Shown: piece after piece, positions 51,488-63,089 of the stretch
Layout of the letters: every line of letters begins with the position of its first letter
How positions within the stretch are numbered: position 1 is the first letter of the stretch
Assembly (NCBI GenBank): GCA_030826915.1
Contig: JAUUDE010000030.1
Location: forward strand, 1 to 63,089
Direction of reading: 5' to 3'
DNA length: 63,089 nucleotides
Source: Thiomicrospira sp.
Lineage (GTDB): Bacteria > Pseudomonadota > Gammaproteobacteria > Thiomicrospirales > Thiomicrospiraceae
The notes under the pieces: generated by a model
What the model was told of the DNA's origin: nothing
The model's input: the letters and a program-made list of their open reading frames with translations, nothing else
Database searches by the model: none
Program-made: the position numbers and the translations under genes

Positions 51488-52180
51488 TTAATTTTCGGCT
51501 TTGTCGAACTGAATTAATTCAATCGTAAATAAAAGTGTTTTATTTGGTCCTATTCGCTCACCCGCTCCCTTTTTGCCATAAGCTAAATCGGATGGAATGA
51601 CAACTTCCCATTTATCACCAGGTTTCATGTGTTTAAGCACTTCACCCCAGCCTTTTATCACATTACCCATTTGAAATTTAAGCGGCGTACCACGTTTATA
51701 TGAGCTATCAAATACTTCTCCATTAATAAAAGAGCCTTGGTAGTGTGCAAAAATGGTATCGTCCTCGGTAGGAGAGTTCCCTTTACCAGATTTAATAACT
51801 TTGTATTGAATGCCATTGTCTAAGGTTTTAACACCGTCTTTTTTAGCATTCGCGGCAAGATAGTCTTTACCTTCTTTTATGTTTGCTTCATCCTGTTTTT
51901 TTCGATCGGCAAGTTGTTTTTGCATCATGCCTTTTTTAACTTCCGTAATCGCTTTCATCATCTCGTCCTCAGTAAGACGAGATTTACGGTTATTAATAGC
52001 ATCGTCTAAACCTAGAGTAAAAGCTTTAATATCAATTTTTAATCCTTGTTGTTCAAAGTTTTTAGCTAAATCGCTCCCGAGTGTGTAGCTGGCTTTTTGC
52101 TCGGTTGTCGCTAAAGGGTCAGCTGCGATTGCATTTTGTGATGCAATTAAGCCAAGTGATAAAAATAGAATCTTTTTCAT
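51488..52180 (-). CDS. FKBP-type peptidyl-prolyl isomerase (Mip/FkpA-like), exported
   Basis: Signal MKKILFLSLGLIASQNAIAA; KASYTLGSDLAKNFEQQGLKID; GEVFDSSYKRGTPLKFQMGNVIKGW. Start refined to the ATG at 52180. Confidence 0.92.
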   Translation of the reverse strand: MKKILFLSLGLIASQNAIAADPLATTEQKASYTLGSDLAKNFEQQGLKIDIKAFTLGLDDAINNRKSRLTEDEMMKAITEVKKGMMQKQLADRKKQDEANIKEGKDYLAANAKKDGVKTLDNGIQYKVIKSGKGNSPTEDDTIFAHYQGSFINGEVFDSSYKRGTPLKFQMGNVIKGWGEVLKHMKPGDKWEVVIPSDLAYGKKGAGERIGPNKTLLFTIELIQFDKAEN

Positions 52181-52223
52181 TGATTTACCTTTTAAATAAT
52201 AAATGAGAGTATACAAACGCTTA

Positions 52224-52254
52224 TCCACACTAACCAGGCCTGGTTAAGTGTGGA
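52224..52254. repeat. 31-bp near-perfect palindrome centred on ACCAGGCCTGGT (1-nt bulge)
   Basis: tccacactaaccagg/cctggttaagtgtgga. Confidence 0.9.
52233..52244. repeat. ACCAGGCCTGGT palindrome
   Basis: Exact 12-mer between trxB and the FKBP gene. Confidence 0.95.
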
Positions 52255-52305
52255 ATATTGGTTTAAAAATATAAAAAAAATTGCATCTTAGTCGTGCAAA
52301 AGGCT

Positions 52306-53265
<960 letters not shown>

Positions 53266-53487
53266 TTAACAAATAGTGTTAGATTGAGTTGAATTAATGA
53301 GACCTTGAATAGCGCCTTGATTCAAATTCTGTCAAGGTTATAGTCAGATTCTCTTTTATATCTATGCTAAAATTTTAGCAGTTTTTACAGGATAAACGAG
53401 ACTAAAATCCAGTTTGTTCTTGGTTTGCTTAAAATAGCCAATAACTTTAACTCATTACAATATTAAATTAGGTGTAAGTAGCAATAC

Positions 53488-56025
53488 ATGTCTTTTAAAT
53501 CAGCAAAATTAGAAAAAAAACCAGCATCGGATGTCGGTGAGAAAACTCCAACAATGAAACGTTTTGGTTGGATTTTAAAAGACGGTGTTGTTCTTAGCTG
53601 TATCGGCTTAGCCTTTTTCCTATTTATTGTCTTATTTAGTTATTCTCCAACCGATTCAGGTTTTGATTCAGCAGGTGAAGTACACACCATAGAAAATTAC
53701 GGTGGCAAAACAGGCGCTTGGATTTCATCTATGTTGCTCTATGTGTTTGGTGTATTTGGTTTTTTAATCCCTTTCGGTATTTTATTGGCGGGTTGGATTA
53801 CGCTCAAAATTCGTACAGGGAATGAGTTAGATTATCTGCGTTTTATTTTAAGTTTATTAGGATTGTTATTGCTTATTTCTTCAGGAGCAGGCTTGGCTAA
53901 CCTATACATGCAGCCCGATGCGTTGATTGAACTACCTTATTCTGCAGGTGGTGTTCTAGGTTATGAGTTGAGCAGTGCTTTAGTGAAATCAGTCGATTTA
54001 TTGGGAGCTACCTTGATTTTGCTAGTGATTTTTGCCGTAGCCTTTAGTATGTTAAGCAGTTGCTCATGGTTAACTATTATTGAATTTACAGGTGAAATGA
54101 CTTGGAAATTGGGCAATAAAACCAAAAGCCTGTTTCAAGAAAAAGTCATGGATTCGGATAAGGTAAAAGATACAGTTCAAAAAATTCAGCATCAAGTTAA
54201 AGAGAAAGCACCAAAAATAAAAGTAGCGGGTGAAGATGCGGCAGAAGCTCGAAAACAATGGCTTGCAAAAATTTTGCCACCTAAAAAAGAAGAAAAGAAA
54301 GAGATATCTGCAGCAAATACAAGTGAAATTGGCAATGCAAAGGTCACACCACATGAGCCAACGATTGATATAGGTTTAGTGGGTGAAGTTACAGACAACA
54401 AAGCCATTACACAATCTTCTTCAACGAGTTCAAGTGCTGCCGTCAATACGGATGCGTCAGTGGAATCCAAAAACTTAACGGTTGGTACTAAAGAGGTTGC
54501 GCAAAATAGTACAAAAATCGTTGAACGTGCAGAATTGCCAAGCCTGAATTTGTTGGATGCGCCGCCAACTTATGACGAAGGTTTTAGTAAAGATGAGTTA
54601 ACCGCTTTATCAGGTCTGCTTGAACAAAGATTATTGGAGTTTGGTGTGACGGTGCAGGTTGAATCTGTGCAACCAGGCCCGGTAGTGACGCGTTTTGAAA
54701 TTTTGCCTGCACCAGGTGTTAAAGTTAGCCAAATTAATAATCTTGCCAAAGATTTAGCTCGCGTTCTCTCAGTGCAATCTGTTCGTGTTGTTGATGTTAT
54801 CCCAGGTAAAGCAGTGGTTGGCATTGAAATTCCAAATGAACAGCGTGAGATTGTTGGCTTTAGAGAAGTTTTGGCTTCCAAAGAGTTTCAATCCTCAAAA
54901 TCGCCACTAACAGTGGCCTTAGGTAAAGACATTGCCGGTAAACCCGTTGTTGCAGACATTGCTAAAATGCCGCATTTACTGGTGGCAGGTACCACAGGCT
55001 CTGGTAAATCGGTAGGGGTTAACAGTATGATTTTAAGCCTGCTTTATAAAAGTACGGCTGAACAAGTTCGCCTGATTATGGTTGACCCTAAAATGTTAGA
55101 ATTGTCGGTTTATGAAGATATTCCTCATCTATTAACTCCAGTAGTTACTGATATGAGTGATGCCGCAAATGCACTACGTTGGTGTGTGTTTGAGATGGAT
55201 CGCCGTTATCAACTTATGGCTAAATTAGGGGTGCGTAATATCGCCGGCTATAACCTAAAAGTGCAAGAAGCGATTGATAAAGGCGAGCCAATTATTGATC
55301 CTTTATATCAACAAGCGGCAAACTTTGGCCATGAAATGAGTGAAGCACCGCCAACCTTAGAAAAACTACCGTTTATTGTTGTGGTGGTAGATGAGTTTGC
55401 CGATATGATTATGGTGGTGGGTAAAGAGGTTGAGCAATTGATTGCACGTATTGCACAAAAAGCTCGTGCAGCGGGTATTCATTTGATTTTGGCAACACAG
55501 CGTCCATCGGTGAACGTGATTACCGGTTTGATTAAAGCCAATATTCCAACACGTATCTCTTTTATGGTTAATACCAAAATCGATTCTCGTACTATCTTAG
55601 ATCAAGGTGGCGCAGAGCAATTGTTGGGTATGGGGGATATGCTCTTTATGCCGCCAGGTTCTGGGTCGCCTAAACGTGTACACGGTGCTTTTATGACCGA
55701 TGAAGAGGTGCATAAAGTGGCATCATTTATCAAAACACAAGGGCAACCACAATATTTAGATGCAATTACGCAAGCCAATAATGGCGCCGATTCTGGCGGT
55801 GCAGGAGATGCAAAAGATGCGGAATCGGATGCATTGTATGATGAAGCGGTTGAGTTTGTGGTGAATGGTCGTCGAGTGTCCATCTCTTCGGTGCAACGTC
55901 GTTTTAAAATTGGTTATAACCGTGCTGCCAGAATTGTTGAAGCGATGGAAGCGGCCGGCGTCGTGTCAACGGCAGGATCAAATGGAAACCGTGAAGTATT
56001 AGCGCCTAAACCTCAAGAAATGTAA
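53488..56025 (+). CDS. ftsK: DNA translocase FtsK
   Basis: 845 aa, N-terminal TM domain, PHLLVAGTTGSGKSVGVNSMILSLLYK Walker A, C-terminal gamma domain with RVSISSVQRRFKIGYNRAARIVEAME. Confidence 0.97.
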   Translation: MSFKSAKLEKKPASDVGEKTPTMKRFGWILKDGVVLSCIGLAFFLFIVLFSYSPTDSGFDSAGEVHTIENYGGKTGAWISSMLLYVFGVFGFLIPFGILLAGWITLKIRTGNELDYLRFILSLLGLLLLISSGAGLANLYMQPDALIELPYSAGGVLGYELSSALVKSVDLLGATLILLVIFAVAFSMLSSCSWLTIIEFTGEMTWKLGNKTKSLFQEKVMDSDKVKDTVQKIQHQVKEKAPKIKVAGEDAAEARKQWLAKILPPKKEEKKEISAANTSEIGNAKVTPHEPTIDIGLVGEVTDNKAITQSSSTSSSAAVNTDASVESKNLTVGTKEVAQNSTKIVERAELPSLNLLDAPPTYDEGFSKDELTALSGLLEQRLLEFGVTVQVESVQPGPVVTRFEILPAPGVKVSQINNLAKDLARVLSVQSVRVVDVIPGKAVVGIEIPNEQREIVGFREVLASKEFQSSKSPLTVALGKDIAGKPVVADIAKMPHLLVAGTTGSGKSVGVNSMILSLLYKSTAEQVRLIMVDPKMLELSVYEDIPHLLTPVVTDMSDAANALRWCVFEMDRRYQLMAKLGVRNIAGYNLKVQEAIDKGEPIIDPLYQQAANFGHEMSEAPPTLEKLPFIVVVVDEFADMIMVVGKEVEQLIARIAQKARAAGIHLILATQRPSVNVITGLIKANIPTRISFMVNTKIDSRTILDQGGAEQLLGMGDMLFMPPGSGSPKRVHGAFMTDEEVHKVASFIKTQGQPQYLDAITQANNGADSGGAGDAKDAESDALYDEAVEFVVNGRRVSISSVQRRFKIGYNRAARIVEAMEAAGVVSTAGSNGNREVLAPKPQEM

Positions 56026-56029
56026 GCGA

Positions 56030-56683
56030 ATGAAAGGAATATATGTGCAGTCATTTTTAAAATTATTAGTGAGTTTTGCTGCTTTAAATATTGCCATAGC
56101 GAATAATGCCTTAGCAAAAGACAATAAAGCAGGGCATGATCTGCAAGTTTATGTCAACCAGTTGCAAACCTTTAAAGCCGATTTTGTACAAACCCAACCG
56201 GATGAGGAAGTGTTTTCATTAAATACTTCAATTGGTCATTTTGAATTAAATCGACCAGGCCAGCTAGTTTGGGAATACTTTAGTCCTGAAGAACAAAAAA
56301 TTGTGGTGGATGGACCTAACTTATGGGTTTATGATATGGACTTAGACCAAGTATCTGTGCGCCCAATTGACGATGTGAAAGCAGAACTTCCTTTAAGCTG
56401 GCTTTTATATAAAGAGCCTATTCAAGATAAATTTATGATTATTGAATCGGGTGATAAAAATGGGATTCAGTGGTTTAACCTTACGCCAAAGCAAGCCACC
56501 TATTTTCAGAGCATAGAGGTGGGTATGAAAGACGGTGAAATGCAACAAGTTTGGATGTATCAAAGTGCGGATAATATCACCAAGGTGCGTTTTTCAAATA
56601 TCCAGTCAAACCAGGTCATTCCGTATAAAAACTTTCAGTTCCAAGTGCCTGAAGGGGCAGATTTAGTGGGTAAGCCTCAGTAA
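56030..56683 (+). CDS. lolA: Outer-membrane lipoprotein carrier protein LolA
   Basis: VNQLQTFKADFVQTQ; GHFELNRPGQLVWEYFSPEEQKIVVDGPNLWVYDMDLDQV; between ftsK and rarA. Confidence 0.93.
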   Translation: MKGIYVQSFLKLLVSFAALNIAIANNALAKDNKAGHDLQVYVNQLQTFKADFVQTQPDEEVFSLNTSIGHFELNRPGQLVWEYFSPEEQKIVVDGPNLWVYDMDLDQVSVRPIDDVKAELPLSWLLYKEPIQDKFMIIESGDKNGIQWFNLTPKQATYFQSIEVGMKDGEMQQVWMYQSADNITKVRFSNIQSNQVIPYKNFQFQVPEGADLVGKPQ

Positions 56684-56699
56684 TGGTTCAATCTCTATA

Positions 56700-58040
56700 A
56701 TGTCAGTTTATCAACCGCTTTCCGACCGTTTACGCCCTAAGACACTCAACGAGTATGTGGGGCAAACTCACCTTTTGGGTAAAAGGCGTGCTTTATCCAG
56801 AATGTTGGATTCAGGGCGTTTACACTCTATGGTGTTTTGGGGGCCGCCAGGTGTCGGCAAAACCACCTTAGCAAGGTTAATTGCACTACAGTCCGATTTG
56901 CAATTTATTAACTTATCTGCAGTGTTGGATGGTGTTAAAGAAGTTCGTGCAGCCGTTGAACAAGCTCAGTTACACAAAGAACAGTTTCAACAAGGAACCT
57001 TGTTATTTGTGGACGAAGTACATCGTTTTAATAAAGCTCAGCAGGATGCTTTTTTGCCATTTGTGGAAGATGGCACCTTTGTTTTTATTGGTGCGACTAC
57101 GGAAAACCCATCGTTTGAGCTCAACAATGCTTTGCTTTCCAGAGCCAAAGTGTATGTGTTGCGCATCTTAGAAGAAGATGAACTTGAACAGGTGTTAGAA
57201 AGAGGTCGTGCTTTATTAGAGTCAGATTTAAGTAGTGATGCTTCGGTTAAAGTTCATATAGAAGACAAGGCCGTTGAATTATTAGTTGAAGCGGCGGATG
57301 GTGATGCTCGTCGTCTATTAAATAGTTTGGAACAGGCAATGGATTTTGCTGAATACCAAGCAAAACCAGATGGAGTAGGCCTGGTAAGTTTAACAACCGA
57401 ACATTGTAAAGAAGTTATTCAAGGTGGTGTTCGACGATTTGATAAAAGTGGAGAGGCGTTTTATGATCAAATCTCTGCTTTACATAAATCGATTCGTGGC
57501 TCGGATGCTAATGCTGCCCTGTATTGGTTGGTTAGAATGTTAGATGGGGGTGTTGATCCTCGTTATTTAGCCAGACGCTTAGTGCGAATGGCCAGTGAAG
57601 AAATTGGTAATGCAGATCCTAAAGCACTGCAAATTGCAGTCAATGCCGCTGAGTCATATGAAAGACTTGGTTCTCCAGAAGGCGACCTTGCTTTGGCGCA
57701 AGCGGCAACGTATTTGGCGGTTGCCCCTAAGTCCAATGCGGTTTATATGGCTTATAAAGCGGTTTTGGCAGATGTTAAAGAAAATGGTTCACACGAAGTT
57801 CCGCTGCATTTACGCAATGCGCCTACCAAACTCATGGCCGAATTGGATTATGGACAAGGTTATCGATATGCCCATGATGAACCTGAAGCCTTTGCAGCCG
57901 GAGAGTGTTATTTCCCTGAAGACATGGTTGAAAAATCTTATTACAATCCAGTAGAGCGCGGTTTAGAAATTAAAATTTCTGCCAAGATGGCACATTTGGA
58001 GTCTTTAAACCAAAACGCCATCTATAAAAGAAGAAAGTAA
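56700..58040 (+). CDS. rarA: Replication-associated recombination protein RarA
   Basis: LSDRLRPKTLNEYVGQTHLLG; MVFWGPPGVGKTTLARLIA; ATTENPSFELNNALLSRAKVYVL. Confidence 0.95.
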   Translation: MSVYQPLSDRLRPKTLNEYVGQTHLLGKRRALSRMLDSGRLHSMVFWGPPGVGKTTLARLIALQSDLQFINLSAVLDGVKEVRAAVEQAQLHKEQFQQGTLLFVDEVHRFNKAQQDAFLPFVEDGTFVFIGATTENPSFELNNALLSRAKVYVLRILEEDELEQVLERGRALLESDLSSDASVKVHIEDKAVELLVEAADGDARRLLNSLEQAMDFAEYQAKPDGVGLVSLTTEHCKEVIQGGVRRFDKSGEAFYDQISALHKSIRGSDANAALYWLVRMLDGGVDPRYLARRLVRMASEEIGNADPKALQIAVNAAESYERLGSPEGDLALAQAATYLAVAPKSNAVYMAYKAVLADVKENGSHEVPLHLRNAPTKLMAELDYGQGYRYAHDEPEAFAAGECYFPEDMVEKSYYNPVERGLEIKISAKMAHLESLNQNAIYKRRK

Positions 58041-58127
58041 GGTTTTATTTGTTACAAATAATCTGATAGATAAAGCCTGCAACACAATCAAAATGGTTTA
58101 CATTTTATTTAGAGGAGATATCAGCTC

Positions 58128-58508
58128 ATGTCAGGATTAACTTGGTTAGCTGTTGCTGTTGGTGGCGGTTTGGGTGCGGTATCTCGATTTGCCATGTCGC
58201 ATCAAGTTTATCAGTGGTTTGGTCGTGACTTTGCCTGGGGAACGCTCTCTGTTAATCTACTAGGTTCATTTTTTATGGGACTGACAGCGGTTTTATTAGT
58301 GGATAAACTGGGTGCTTCAAATGAATTAAGAGCGTTTGTAATGGTGGGCTTTTTGGGTGCTTTTACTACCTTTTCTACCTTTTCATACGAAACCATGCAG
58401 TACATAGAAGTAGGTGAATTAAACAAAGCCTTTCTTAATATAGCACTAAGTGTCATAACCTGCTTGGTTGCAGTGTGGGCAGGTATGTTAACGGCAAGAC
58501 AATTTTAA
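58128..58508 (+). CDS. crcB: Fluoride ion channel CrcB/Fluc
   Basis: 126 aa; VGGGLGAVSRFAMSHQVY; GTLSVNLLGSFFMGL; GFLGAFTTFSTFSYE. Confidence 0.95.
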   Translation: MSGLTWLAVAVGGGLGAVSRFAMSHQVYQWFGRDFAWGTLSVNLLGSFFMGLTAVLLVDKLGASNELRAFVMVGFLGAFTTFSTFSYETMQYIEVGELNKAFLNIALSVITCLVAVWAGMLTARQF

Positions 58509-58874
58509 CTCAAATTCTCACTGATTTTACATTGAGATATTTGCCTTATACCTTTTTCTGTACACCGAATTAATTCAACCACAGCAAAGATGTTAAGCAT
58601 AAGATTAGTCGTGGTAAAAATTAATACAAAAAGTGAAATCCATTTATAAGACTTATAAGCAACGTAAAAATCAGAAAATCTTGCTCCAACTATGATTACT
58701 TATGCATCAATACATGTAAGTGTTGATGAGCTGAATACATATGTGGTATGAGCTTTAACTTAGTTAAGCCACCAAATCTGCCATATTACTTGCAATACGG
58801 GCCTACCAATAATGGTAAAATATTCCGCAAAATTATTAGGCCACAGGCCTGTCACCATTGAAAAAATCAAATAG

Positions 58875-60170
<1,296 letters not shown>

Positions 60171-60210
60171 ACTTAATTAGGCTAAAACCAATTGTTACCA
60201 ACGACTGTTA

Positions 60211-60238
60211 AAAACCACCTTAATCGGTGGTTTTTTTA
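60211..60238 (+). terminator. Rho-independent terminator of serS
   Basis: aaaaaccacc-ttaat-cggtggttttttt. Confidence 0.85.
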
Positions 60239-60289
60239 TGCTGGATTTTGCACATCAAAATTAAGGGTTAATGAAAAAACAGTTGGTGT

Positions 60290-60610
60290 TTAGTTGTCAC
60301 TAAAATCATAGAGAACAGAAGTGAAATTTTTCACTCTATTATTTTCAATCTCAACGCCTTCTTTTCTAAGCAATGCAATTTTTTTAGGTGCTCCATAAGC
60401 ATAACCCCCCAAACCTCCATTGGTATTCACTACACGATGGCAGGGGACAATAGTCGGATACGGATTTTTGTTCATTGCATTGCCCACCGCTTGGTAAGCT
60501 TTGCTATTTAAAGCTACAGCAATGGCTTTATAAGTAGTGACACGGCCTTTAGGTATTTTTAGTAACAATTGATAACATTGCTCATTAAACGTTAAGTGAT
60601 TGTTTTGCAT
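60290..60610 (-). CDS. MGMT-family alkyltransferase domain protein, 106 aa
   Basis: IPKGRVTTYKAIAVALNSKAYQAVGNAMNKNPYPTIVPCHRVVNTNGGLGGYAYGAPKKIALLRKEGVEI; PCHRV retained, so not an alkyltransferase-like PWHRV protein. Confidence 0.9.
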   Translation of the reverse strand: MQNNHLTFNEQCYQLLLKIPKGRVTTYKAIAVALNSKAYQAVGNAMNKNPYPTIVPCHRVVNTNGGLGGYAYGAPKKIALLRKEGVEIENNRVKNFTSVLYDFSDN

Positions 60611-60727
60611 GGGTTTGCTATTCCTGGTTTGAACTTGGCGTAGTGTTTTCTAAAAATTTTACAGAAAATTTACCAAAACGTCTTGCAATAATCTCTCAGA
60701 ACTCTATAATACGCCACAACAAAACAA

Positions 60728-60818
60728 GGTGGACTGGCTGAGTGGTTGAAGGCGGCAGTCTTGAAAACTGTTGTGGGTTTGTAGCCCACCTGGGGTTCGA
60801 ATCCCTAGTCCATCGCCA
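60728..60818 (+). tRNA. tRNA-Ser (anticodon TGA)
   Basis: ggtggactggctgagtggttgaaggcggcagtctTGAaaactg...ggttcgaatccctagtccatcgcca. Confidence 0.96.
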
Positions 60819-60825
60819 TATTTTG

Positions 60826-60866
60826 AAAACCCCGTGTAAGACATTGTCTTCACGGGGTTTTTTTAT
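60826..60866 (+). terminator. Rho-independent terminator after tRNA-Ser
   Basis: aaaaccccgtgtaagacattgtcttcacggggttttttt. Confidence 0.85.
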
Positions 60867-61049
60867 GCCTAAAATTGGTTTGTAAACAGCTTATATAACT
60901 TGTCTTTTGATTTGAAGTTTTAGTGAATAGGCGTTTGGTATATTTGGATTAAGTATAGAGTGTTATTGTGTTCTTTAGATAAACCCGTGGGTAAAAAAAG
61001 CTCATATGATAATTATCACATGAGCTATATTTTGACTTTTAAGAGTGGC

Positions 61050-62154
61050 CTATTTAGCTCTGTAACTGTAAGGTTTTTCTTTTGATTTTTCAGTGTATCT
61101 TTTTAAGGTCTCTTGCATTTCAAGAAGTTGTTGCTGAAGGGCAGACTGTTGTTGATGAAGAACTTGAAGTTCATTTAAGACTTTTTTGTCAGAATATACC
61201 GCTTTGGTTTTCGATGATTTATTTAAACGCTTTTCTATTGCTTTTAAGGTTTTAGCCTGCTTGCTAACCGTAGTTTTAATTGAATTGATTTGCTTAACTT
61301 GATTTGTTGCTAATACTTCTGTAATAGTTGTTTTTAAATCTTTTTGTTCCGCAACGACTTCATCAAGAGCCTGTTTTAGTCTTACAAGGTCTTGATCTGT
61401 ATTTGGATGTAATGCCTTAACTACAGTAGAGTCACTATGGTGATTTTCATCTTCACTTTTATGAATATGTTCGGCTGCTAAATTGACGATAGGCGATTCC
61501 ACCTGAGTGGTTTTATGTTTGGTAATATGATGCTCACCTTGATTTTCTATGGCGTTTTCATAGGTGCTCTGTTTAACTATAGTATCCACACTGTCAGTAG
61601 ATGTTTGCTTTTTAAGCTGTGAAATCTCATATTCAAGATTTTCAATGACAGAGGCAAGTTCATCGATTTTTAGAGTGACTTGTTTGTTTAATAACGTATT
61701 TTCTGTTGCGATAATATCGAGAACTTCACCTTTAAATATGGCTTGTTGTTTTTGCATTGCATAGAATAAATAGCCCATTGCACCTAAGACAACAAGGCTG
61801 AATATGATTGATGTAGACATTAAAATTGTAAAGTTACTTTTAGCGGCTTTAAAATCTTTAGAAGCGTGATTAATGGATTGACGCCAATTAAAGTTAGCTT
61901 CTCTAAGTTCTAATGCTTGAGCTTTAAGAGATTCGGCTTGTTTGATTGCCGATTGAGCGGCATCATGACTTTGCTGCGAGGCTTGTTGTGCTGTTTTTGC
62001 CGCCTCAAGGGTAACTTATTGGCATCAATTAACCCATTTGAAGACGTCTTTGTTTTATTCGTTTCACTGTCTTTTTAACGGATGATTCAAGCTCTTGAGT
62101 GGATTCTTCGAGCTGTTCAACTTCAGATAAAAGTTCATCTACAATGTCACTCAT
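61050..62154 (-). pseudogene. Membrane-anchored coiled-coil protein; the 5' part appears frameshifted. The ORF-track CDS 61050..61820 may be the intact or restarted part
   Basis: MSTSIIFSLVVLGAMGYLFYAMQ TM then coiled coil. The same frame is open upstream to 62015 (VTLEAAKTATQQASQQSHDAAQSAIKQAESLKAQALELREANFNWRQSINHASKDFKAAKSNFTIL). A separate frame starts at the ATG at 62154 (MSDIVDELLSEVEQLEESTQELESSVKKTVKR...) and stops at 62029. Confidence 0.55.
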
Positions 62155-62165
62155 AGGATTTCCTA

Positions 62166-63089
62166 TTACTCTTTAAGTTTTGCAATGCGAGCTTTAAGAC
62201 TCTCATTAACCAATTTTAAATGAGCGTTTTTCTCTTGAATAGTGGTAATTTCATTGGCAATTTCGTCGCTATTAGTATCTTCAATCTCTGATAAATCAAT
62301 GCTATAACCTGCCTTTTTTGCGGCTTCAAATGCACGGTCGGCAGCAACAAACGTGGCCTCAATAGCATTTTGGATTTGTTTAGCAGAATTTTGCGCTTTT
62401 TTAGAAGTTGCTAATGCCAATTGTGTGGCTTCTTGTGCGGTTTGTTTTGCCTGTATAGCAATTTCATGAATTGTTTGATTAATCTCAATCGCTTCTTCCA
62501 TATTGGAAACGGAATCGTTGGTATATTGAATAATAGCCAAATCATCGTCTGAAGAATTAGTCTCTTTTACTGGTGAATCCAATTCTTGACTAACGTTAGC
62601 TTCTTCAGGGTTGTCAGTAATTATTGAGTCTTCAGCAAAGTCTTTTACTAACTCTTCTGCTGCCATTTCATCTTTAGCTGCTGAAGATAAATCAAAATCA
62701 ATACCATCTAATTCGTCAACGCTGATTTCATCTAAAGGAACATCAATATCTGTTTCGGACTCGATAGGTTCATTGATTTCATTTTTTTCATCGACAGATG
62801 CAGTTTCGAAGTCACCCAAGTTAAGGTCATCTAACTGAGGTAGCTCAATATCGTCTAGCAAAGCATCACTGTCTTCTGTAGAAACTTCAAGGTCATCGAT
62901 GGCTTCCATATCGATATCCGCTAAATCATTTAATTCACTTATATCAATGTCTGCATCTAAAGTTACAGCGTTATCAGTATCAGTGTGTTGAATTTCAACT
63001 TTGCTGTCAAGTTTGTTATTTTCTTCATCCATTAATGAATCTAAATCCAGGTTATCTAAGTCATCTATAGTCTCGATATCTATGTCATC
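62166..63089 (-). CDS. Asp-rich, coiled-coil protein of unknown function; open at the right window edge
   Basis: The frame continues upstream of the listed Met to 63089 (DDIDIETIDDLDNLDLDSLMDEENNK...); acidic DID/DLD-rich N-terminal part, then Ala/Gln-rich heptads and a terminal coiled coil. Confidence 0.65.
   Translation of the reverse strand, partial: DDIDIETIDDLDNLDLDSLMDEENNKLDSKVEIQHTDTDNAVTLDADIDISELNDLADIDMEAIDDLEVSTEDSDALLDDIELPQLDDLNLGDFETASVDEKNEINEPIESETDIDVPLDEISVDELDGIDFDLSSAAKDEMAAEELVKDFAEDSIITDNPEEANVSQELDSPVKETNSSDDDLAIIQYTNDSVSNMEEAIEINQTIHEIAIQAKQTAQEATQLALATSKKAQNSAKQIQNAIEATFVAADRAFEAAKKAGYSIDLSEIEDTNSDEIANEITTIQEKNAHLKLVNESLKARIAKLKE

Noticed and set aside
5207-52254. 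Treating ACCAGGCCTGGT as a classic REP/BIME or IS-derived MITE
   Set aside because: The conserved unit is only 12 bp, flanks share no sequence between copies, and many copies are inside core genes, which does not fit a transposed unit.
58041-58127. Possible fluoride riboswitch upstream of crcB
   Set aside because: The leader is short and I could not match the conserved pseudoknot segments of the fluoride riboswitch.
60290-60610. Alkyltransferase-like (ATL) protein
   Set aside because: The active-site Cys is kept (PCHRV, not PWHRV), so a normal MGMT-type domain is the better call.

Overview
This 63 kb AT-rich window is mostly core chromosome of a gammaproteobacterium. Gene content and synteny suggest a sulfur-oxidiser of the Thiomicrospira/Hydrogenovibrio/Thiomicrorhabdus type; that placement is inference. 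Recognisable genes include htpG, ybiT, msrA, mutS, recA-recX-alaS-lysC-csrA-tRNA-Ser-tRNA-Arg, trpS, pcnB-folK-panB-panC, motA/motB, panD, ppc, ppa, fbp, thiI, lpd-like, rnr-rlmB, fnr/anr, pal, pepN, trxB, ftsK-lolA-rarA-crcB-serS and tRNA-Ser. I see no CRISPR array, prophage or obvious defence island. The most striking signal is a dispersed perfect palindrome, ACCAGGCCTGGT: 8 exact 12-mers by eye and 18 copies of its CAGGCCTG core, where chance predicts far less than one core copy. It occurs inside genes in several reading frames and at gene ends, where it often forms the centre of longer hairpins. It looks like an uptake-sequence or highly-iterated-palindrome type element. Other leads are: a perfect FNR box, -10 and terminator just downstream of fnr that predict a ~70 nt anaerobically controlled sRNA; a PfkB-kinase/Rieske fusion protein; a chimeric ORF that joins a secreted-protein 5' end to the last ~50 residues of CheB and has a stop codon in its signal peptide; a motB interrupted by one in-frame stop; a frameshifted membrane/coiled-coil gene beside an Asp-rich coiled-coil gene; and an IS3-type right end that truncates a gene at the left edge. 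All counts and alignments were made by eye, without software.
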